A stretch of 64,000 bases of DNA, taken from positions 1 through 64,000 of the forward strand of contig JAJYNO010000030.1 of assembly GCA_021786295.1 (NCBI GenBank). The letters run 5' to 3'. Below are positions 59,556-64,000 of the stretch, in pieces. Position 1 is the first letter of the stretch; each line of letters begins with the position of its first letter. The position numbers were made by a program, and so were the translations under genes. The DNA is from a bacterium (lineage in GTDB: Bacteria > Elusimicrobiota > Elusimicrobia > Elusimicrobiales > UBA9959). The notes under the pieces were generated by a model. It was not told the origin of the DNA, searched no databases, and saw nothing but the letters and a program-made list of their open reading frames with translations.

Positions 59556-60035
59556 CTAAACGTTCTTATCGAGTTCCAGAGTTTCGTCCTCCAGGTCGCT
59601 GAACCTGTAATCCCAATCCCGCGGCGGCGAAACGAGATCTGCCTGCTCCTGGTATACGGAGTACTCCACCGAGTCCAGGCCGGAATCTATGCCGCTGTTC
59701 CAGGCCAGGTCGGCAGCGGCCCGGCGGCCTGAGACCGAGAAGACCACGGCCGCGAGCGAGGCCAGAGCTCCGGAAAGCAGGAACTCGCGCCAGCCGAAAG
59801 CGAAGCGGCGGGGGAACGGGACAGTCTCACGGACCGCCCGCATGACGGCGGCCTGGGCCCATGGGGAAGGCTCTGCGGGAGATGCCGCGAGGAATTCCCC
59901 GGCGTCCTTAAGCGCCGCGGCCTCGCCGCGGCATGCAGGGCAGGCGGCCAGATGCGCCTCCACCTCGGCCGCCAGGTCCGCTCCGGCCTCGCCGTACACG
60001 TAAAGCACCAGTTTTTCCGAATATCCGCAGCTCAT
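59556..60035 (-). CDS. Anti-sigma factor with zinc-binding (ZAS) motif
   Basis: Holds the ECF sigma factor at the membrane until a signal arrives. The cytoplasmic N-terminus shows the His-x3-Cys-x2-Cys motif (HLAACPAC: His28, Cys32, Cys35), followed by one membrane helix near 90-108 (FLLSGALASLAAVVFSVSG) and a short acidic periplasmic part of about 50 residues. The ATG at 60035 is chosen for the AGGAG site 8 nt upstream; an earlier ATG lacks one. It follows the sigma gene by 38 bp. Confidence 0.88.
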   Translation of the reverse strand: MSCGYSEKLVLYVYGEAGADLAAEVEAHLAACPACRGEAAALKDAGEFLAASPAEPSPWAQAAVMRAVRETVPFPRRFAFGWREFLLSGALASLAAVVFSVSGRRAAADLAWNSGIDSGLDSVEYSVYQEQADLVSPPRDWDYRFSDLEDETLELDKNV

Positions 60036-60073
60036 AACAGGCTCCTGTAGATACAACGCCGAGTCCCAGTTTT

Positions 60074-60643
60074 TTATTGCAGGTCCTCAAGCTTGCCGCG
60101 CAGGCGCGCCGCGGCGCGGCTCATCCTGGCCAGGACGGTCCCTATCGGCGTCCCCAGCATCCCCGCTATCTCCCTGAACGAAAGGCCGGAGTAGTGCCGG
60201 AGGTAGAAGACCTCGCGCTGCTCGTCCGAGAGCGAGGCCAGCGCGGCCTCGATGCGCTCGCCCGCGGTCTTGTTGTCGAACGCCTCCGCGGGCCCCGGCT
60301 CGGACGAGGGAGCGGTCTCCCCCGGACCCGGCCGCTCTTCCTCCCCCTCAAGCGGCACTTCCCCCCTGGCAGAATCCCGCCTGAAGCGGTCCATGGCGGC
60401 GTTCCGGGCCACCGTGAACAGCCAGGCCCTGAACCTCTCCCTTTCGCTGTATGCCGCCGGGTTCCTGATCAGTTTCAGGAAGACCTCCTGAAAAATATCG
60501 TCGGCGGCGTCGGCCCGCGAGGTAAGGCGCAGCAGATAGCCGTAGAGAGCGGCTTTATGCCGCTCCATCAGCAGGCCCATGGCGGCGGCGTCGCCGGCCC
60601 TGAAGGCCTCCATCAATTCCGCGTCGGAACGGTTCTCCGGCAT
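60074..60643 (-). CDS. ECF RNA polymerase sigma factor
   Basis: A sigma-70 family member of the extracytoplasmic-function group with 189 residues. Region 2 covers about 20-95 (ALYGYLLRLTSRADAADDIFQEVFLKLI, RFRAWLFTVARNAAMDRFRR), followed by an acidic Pro/Glu-rich linker (about 95-125) and region 4 (ALASLSDEQREVFYLRHYSGLSFREIAGMLGTPIGTV...). A good AAGGAG ribosome site precedes the ATG. It heads the operon with anti-sigma and Met-rich protein genes and is divergent from the SpoIID-like gene. Confidence 0.95.
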   Translation of the reverse strand: MPENRSDAELMEAFRAGDAAAMGLLMERHKAALYGYLLRLTSRADAADDIFQEVFLKLIRNPAAYSERERFRAWLFTVARNAAMDRFRRDSARGEVPLEGEEERPGPGETAPSSEPGPAEAFDNKTAGERIEAALASLSDEQREVFYLRHYSGLSFREIAGMLGTPIGTVLARMSRAAARLRGKLEDLQ

Positions 60644-60707
60644 AGCTCCTTATATATCGCCAGGCGTATTCTATCGCCCGCCAATAATTTCATACGATAT
60701 AGACGTC

Positions 60708-62771
60708 GTGCGGAAACTCCATCTTATTCTTTTATTCCTGCTGTTTCAATCCCGGGCCGCGTTCCCGGCCGAAACTCCGTACGAACTTTACCTCAAAGGC
60801 GATCTCAGCCGCGCGGCCTCATCCTATCTGCAGCTGGCCGCCGAAAGCCCTTCCGAGCCGGAGCCGCTGCTGGACGCGGCCATGTGCCTGCGTCAGGCAG
60901 GGCGCTACTACGACGCCGCCAACGTGCTGGTAAGGGCCCTGGAACGCGCTCCGCAAAACCCCGACATCTATACCGAGCTGGGCTGGCTGCGCTTCCATCT
61001 GGCCGACTACAACGGGGCCAGGTCCGCCTTCGAGACGGCCATCAAGCTGGAGCCGGACGACGCCCGCGCCGAACTGGGCCTGGGCAGCGTCTATTCCAAT
61101 CTCGGGGACAAGGCCAGGACGCTGGAGCATCTGGCCAGGTACAAGCAACTGCGGCCGGACCTGGCCGGCGCCGACTACATCCTGGCCTGGAACTACATGA
61201 ACTTCAAGATGTACGACAAGGCCGAACAGGAACTGATAGAAGCGCTGCGCAAAGACCCCTCCTTCGTGGAGGCCCGCCTGCCGCTGGCCGGCCTCTACGT
61301 AAGGCAGGGGAAGTTCAACGAGGCCTGGAACCAGTACTACCGTGTGCTGGACTACGCGCCCGGCCACCCAGTGGCCTCGAAGATGATGAAGATACTTGAG
61401 GGCAAGCTGACCAAACAGCCAGAGGAGATCCGCCCGCCCTTCCATATAGCCAAGCCGCTGGTAATGGAGCCCGTGGACGCGCTGGCAAGGCTCTCTCGGT
61501 CGGTCCAGATACGCGTGGGCATAGGCACCACCTCCATGGGGCACCAGGGCTTCAACAACCTGCTGAGGATAAAGTCCTTCGAGGGCCTGACCATCAAAGG
61601 CAAGGCCACCGGCAAGGTCTACGCCGAGATCCCGCCGGACGAGACCTGGACACTGCTGGCCGACGGCGGGCGGGTCGTTTTGAAGGGCCCGGACGGCACC
61701 GTCTACGGCCGCTTCAGCGGGCCGGTACTGGCCGTCCCCGCCAAGAAGAACGGCACGATCATCTTCGACGCCACTTCGAAGACCCGCAACCCCTGGTTCC
61801 GCTCGGCGGACCGCCAGTACCGCGGCTACATGGAACTCTACCCCGACGGCTCCCGCGGCATAGGCGTGGTGAACGTGGTGGACATGGAACAGTACCTGCT
61901 GGGCGTGGTCCCCAGCGAGGTCGACCCGCAGTGGCCCTATGAGGCTCTGAAGGCGCAGGCCGTGATAGCCCGTACGCAGGTGCTGATACGCATGGCCAAC
62001 GGCGGCCAGCACAGGAAGGAGGGATATCACCTCTGCGACAGCGAGCACTGCCAGGCCTACCACGGCAAGTACGGAGAGGCGAACACTACCACGCGCGCCG
62101 TGATAGATACCGAGGGCGATATCCTGACCTACCACGGCCGCCCCGCTTACGCCTTCTACCACTCCAACTCGGGCGGATGGATACAGGCCTCCAAGGAAGT
62201 CACCGGGTGGGGCGCCGTCCCCTACCTGGTCACCAAGCCGGACATCGCCCCCGGCACGACCGAGGCCCCGCTGGACCCGTGGCACTGGCACCTGTGGATA
62301 ACCGGGGACCCGCCGGCCAACTGCAACTATCCCGGCTACGAACACGCCTCCAACTTCCGCTGGCTGAAGATCATCCGCGAGAAGGACATGACCTACCGCA
62401 TCAACAGGGACTACAAGGTCGGAAAGGTGCTCAACCTGATCCCGCTGCGCCGAGCGCCGTCCGGCAACGTCAACTCGCTGCGCGTAGTGGGCAGTAAGCG
62501 CACCATCGATATCGACAAGGAAAACCTAATACGCAACCTACTGGGCTTCAGCTCACTGAAGAGCACGCTGTTCGACCTTGAGGTGGACCGCTTCAAGGAC
62601 GGCCGGATACGCAACTTCTGGATCTACGGCGGCGGCTGGGGCCACGGCGTAGGCCTTTGCCAGAGCGGCGCCGCCGGACTCGCCGGCAAGTACGGCCTGA
62701 ACTACCGCCAGATACTCCGTTTCTATTTCCCCGGCACCCGCATCAGCCGCATCAAATACGTAAGGAAGTAG
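60708..62771 (+). CDS. TPR and SpoIID/LytB-domain protein
   Basis: A 687-residue exported protein. The start is taken as GTG 60708 because it leads straight into a signal peptide (RKLHLILLFLLFQSRAAFPAE). Residues 25-240 are tetratricopeptide repeats (PQNPDIYTELGWLRFHLADYNGARSAFETAI and others). From about 320 a beta region leads to the SpoIID domain: VVDMEQYLLGVVPSEVDPQWPYEALKAQAVIARTQ, then CDSEHCQAYHG, HSNSGGWIQ and the end GGWGHGVGLCQSGAAGLA. SpoIID enzymes cleave denuded peptidoglycan strands. Its stop codon lies within the left end of the RAYT transposon. There is no ribosome site, and GATATAG lies shortly before the GTG, so the mRNA may be leaderless. Confidence 0.88.
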   Translation: MRKLHLILLFLLFQSRAAFPAETPYELYLKGDLSRAASSYLQLAAESPSEPEPLLDAAMCLRQAGRYYDAANVLVRALERAPQNPDIYTELGWLRFHLADYNGARSAFETAIKLEPDDARAELGLGSVYSNLGDKARTLEHLARYKQLRPDLAGADYILAWNYMNFKMYDKAEQELIEALRKDPSFVEARLPLAGLYVRQGKFNEAWNQYYRVLDYAPGHPVASKMMKILEGKLTKQPEEIRPPFHIAKPLVMEPVDALARLSRSVQIRVGIGTTSMGHQGFNNLLRIKSFEGLTIKGKATGKVYAEIPPDETWTLLADGGRVVLKGPDGTVYGRFSGPVLAVPAKKNGTIIFDATSKTRNPWFRSADRQYRGYMELYPDGSRGIGVVNVVDMEQYLLGVVPSEVDPQWPYEALKAQAVIARTQVLIRMANGGQHRKEGYHLCDSEHCQAYHGKYGEANTTTRAVIDTEGDILTYHGRPAYAFYHSNSGGWIQASKEVTGWGAVPYLVTKPDIAPGTTEAPLDPWHWHLWITGDPPANCNYPGYEHASNFRWLKIIREKDMTYRINRDYKVGKVLNLIPLRRAPSGNVNSLRVVGSKRTIDIDKENLIRNLLGFSSLKSTLFDLEVDRFKDGRIRNFWIYGGGWGHGVGLCQSGAAGLAGKYGLNYRQILRFYFPGTRISRIKYVRK

Positions 62772-62798
62772 GGACGCTGCTTCCTAACTTCCAAACTT
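62767..62798 (+). repeat. Left inverted end of the RAYT transposon
   Basis: 32 bp identical to the reverse complement of 63854-63885. It contains the SpoIID-like stop (62769-62771) and the transposase stop (62784-62786, minus strand). Confidence 0.9.
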
Positions 62799-63752
62799 TT
62801 TCAGCAGCGCCTTTCCTTTCGCCACCAGCTTGGATACGGCGCCGGAAGTCATTCCCAGTTCGCGCATCAGCTCGCTACCCCCAACGCCAGCGTCCCTGAC
62901 GCTGAGATAGCAGTACGCAGCGCGCGCCTGCGCCGGGGCTTTTCCATGGCTATGGCTAAGGATCTCCATTCTGGACACCCCCGTAGACCTTTCCACCTCC
63001 GCCAGCACTTCCGCGCGGCTCTTAAATGCCGGAGCATCTTCCCCTGCGGCTTTCAGGACCGATTCCACGAAGTCACGTCCGCCAAGTATCCGCCGGTCCA
63101 AGGACTTTCGCCCGCCGTCCCCGGAGCCCTTTTGCCGTGAGGTTGAGCCATGCCCGGACGATGACACTGCGCCGCTGAGCTCCATGCTGCCGCTGTCCCC
63201 GGCCCTTTCAAGGACAGCCCGCAGGTAGGCATCCGCCGCCCCCTCCTCTTCCCCGCCGAAGCGGGAAAGGAGCTCATCCCTGTCCAGAATACCGTCACAC
63301 GCACCCGTGAGCGCCGCAGCGTGACCGCACCACCGGTAACCCTTGAGTTCTTCCGGGGTCGCCACCAACCCGCCGCGCAGTGGATTAAGATGTATGTAGG
63401 GGACAGCCTCTTGCAGATATCTTTCCTCACCGCAGATCACGGCCTTGTACCTGTTCTGGAACAGATGCCCGGCTCGCTTGTACTTCAGATTGAAGTGCAC
63501 AGCGTAGCCGGTCATGACGTGGCGCATGATTTCAGACAGCGGCCGCTCCCCGCGCAGCACCAACAGGTGGAAATGGTTCGGCATAAAACACCAGGCAAGG
63601 CATCTGGCGCCGGAATTTTTCAACCATACCGAGACCCTAGTCCGCAAATCTTCACAATCGGCCTCTTCCGAGAAGATGGCTCGACGCTCGATGCCGCGCG
63701 CCATTACGTGATATATCTGGCCGGGCATATCTATCCTGGCTTGTCTTGGCAT
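62784..63752 (-). CDS. REP-associated tyrosine transposase (RAYT, Y1/HUH family)
   Basis: A single-strand transposase of 322 residues. The N-terminal Y1 domain begins MPRQARIDMPGQIYHVMARGIERR, with the metal-binding HUH pair in MPNHFHLLVL (His-Phe-His) and the catalytic Tyr probably in FNLKYKRAGHLFQNRYKA. It is longer than most RAYTs (about 150-220): residues 200-322 add a helical part ending SELMRELGMTSGAVSKLVAKGKALLKKF, which looks like a helix-turn-helix. The start at 63752 is chosen for AAAGGGGGG upstream. The last codons and stop lie inside the left inverted repeat. The gene looks intact. Confidence 0.93.
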   Translation of the reverse strand: MPRQARIDMPGQIYHVMARGIERRAIFSEEADCEDLRTRVSVWLKNSGARCLAWCFMPNHFHLLVLRGERPLSEIMRHVMTGYAVHFNLKYKRAGHLFQNRYKAVICGEERYLQEAVPYIHLNPLRGGLVATPEELKGYRWCGHAAALTGACDGILDRDELLSRFGGEEEGAADAYLRAVLERAGDSGSMELSGAVSSSGHGSTSRQKGSGDGGRKSLDRRILGGRDFVESVLKAAGEDAPAFKSRAEVLAEVERSTGVSRMEILSHSHGKAPAQARAAYCYLSVRDAGVGGSELMRELGMTSGAVSKLVAKGKALLKKFGS

Positions 63753-63853
63753 ATACCCCCCTTTCCCGGGGATATCATAGCAGAGCACCCCGACAACTGC
63801 CTGTCGGGGTGCCGCGCTCTCTCAAGACCGGCCGTGGACAACGCCACAGCTTC

Positions 63854-63885
63854 AAGTTTGGAAGTTAGGAAGCAGCGTCCCTACT
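63854..63885 (-). repeat. Right inverted end of the RAYT transposon
   Basis: 32 bp identical to 62767-62798 in inverse orientation. It contains the stop codon (63881-63883) of the minus-strand gene that enters from beyond the window. Confidence 0.9.
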
Positions 63886-64000
63886 TCATTTCCCAGGCGT
63901 CGGGGCCGGCGAGGAGGGTTTCGAGCTCGTGCTCCTTCGTGTCTCCGACGGCCTTCACGTGGTCGTAGTAGAGCTCCTCGTAGGAGGGCCTGCGCACGGC
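63881..64000 (-). CDS. C-terminal fragment of an unrecognised protein (cut by window edge)
   Basis: The minus-strand frame gives 39 residues, including RRPSYEELYYDHVKAVGD and ending GPDAWEMK, then TAG. The sequence is well formed and clearly coding (no stop in the other codons, ordered acidic/aromatic make-up), but too short to name. Its stop codon is supplied by the right inverted repeat of the transposon, so the true C-terminus may have been altered by the insertion. Confidence 0.65.
   Translation of the reverse strand, partial: AVRRPSYEELYYDHVKAVGDTKEHELETLLAGPDAWEMK

Larger units (their letters stand above)
62767..63885. mobile_element. RAYT-type transposon with 32-bp inverted ends
   Basis: An element of 1119 bp bounded by identical 32-bp inverted repeats beginning AGTAGGGACGCTGCTTCC (left 62767-62798, right 63854-63885). 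It encodes one Y1 transposase. A miniature derivative lies at 26819-26911. Both ends overlap the stop codons of neighbouring genes: TAG of the SpoIID-like gene on the left and of the minus-strand gene on the right. No target duplication could be identified beyond the repeats. Confidence 0.8.

Overview
The window is a GC-rich bacterial chromosome segment. The type IV pilin machinery, a PTS/HPr-kinase/RapZ cluster, a class III ribonucleotide reductase, a PorV-like barrel and very large FN3-repeat surface proteins suggest an anaerobic or facultative Gram-negative-type organism. Elusimicrobiota is my best guess; this is inference from gene content, with no marker gene to prove it. Most genes lie on the minus strand.

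Layout. 1-512: a transposase tail (IS110-like) and a small membrane protein. 729-5891: dut, nrdG, nrdD and nrdR on the minus strand, headed by a promoter with two NrdR boxes 31 bp apart. 6069-6530: major type IV pilin. 6587-8662: recG. 8759-9331: two tandem sibling non-coding RNAs, each preceded by four TTGARC units at an exact 11-bp period. 9372-12041: a PhoB/OmpR-type response regulator and a sensor that has GAF, PAS and DHp domains but no ATPase domain. 12044-17232: CCA-adding-enzyme-like protein, CpXC protein, PLP enzyme, secreted GH13 amylase and a small protein. 17412-24128: rnpB, a zinc-ribbon protein, metF, lepB, lepA and ptsI. 24141-29314: ptsH, mannose-type IID, IIC, IIB and IIA, rapZ, hprK and hpf. 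29416-30893: an ABC exporter pair on the plus strand.

30890-49709 is a surface/secretion region: an Rrf2 regulator heads a run containing a 4550-residue FN3-repeat protein, a PQQ-propeller/FN3 protein with a type-IX-like C-terminal domain, and a PorV/PorQ-like barrel. 49879-52500 is a compact RiPP-type cluster: HprK-like kinase, PqqD, an unlisted 45-residue Cys-containing precursor, a Ser-His S26-like peptidase and a radical SAM/SPASM enzyme. It follows directly on an operon of three minor pseudopilins (52479-56814). 56901-62771 holds periplasmic proteins, an ECF sigma/anti-sigma/Met-rich protein operon and a TPR-SpoIID protein. 62767-63885 is a complete RAYT-type transposon with 32-bp inverted ends, and 63881-64000 is the tail of another gene.

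Three repeat systems run through the intergenic space: an ERIC-like structured palindrome (four copies: 1942-2048, 2081-2220, 17281-17399, 22269-22394) whose arms covary; the RAYT element with a solo REPIN-like miniature at 26819-26911; and tandem FN3-coding repeats inside the giant gene. The strongest candidates for undescribed biology are the twin RNAs with their 11-bp repeat array beside a PhoB-type regulator, the RiPP cluster, and the covarying palindrome family. No tRNA, 5S/16S/23S rRNA or CRISPR array was seen.
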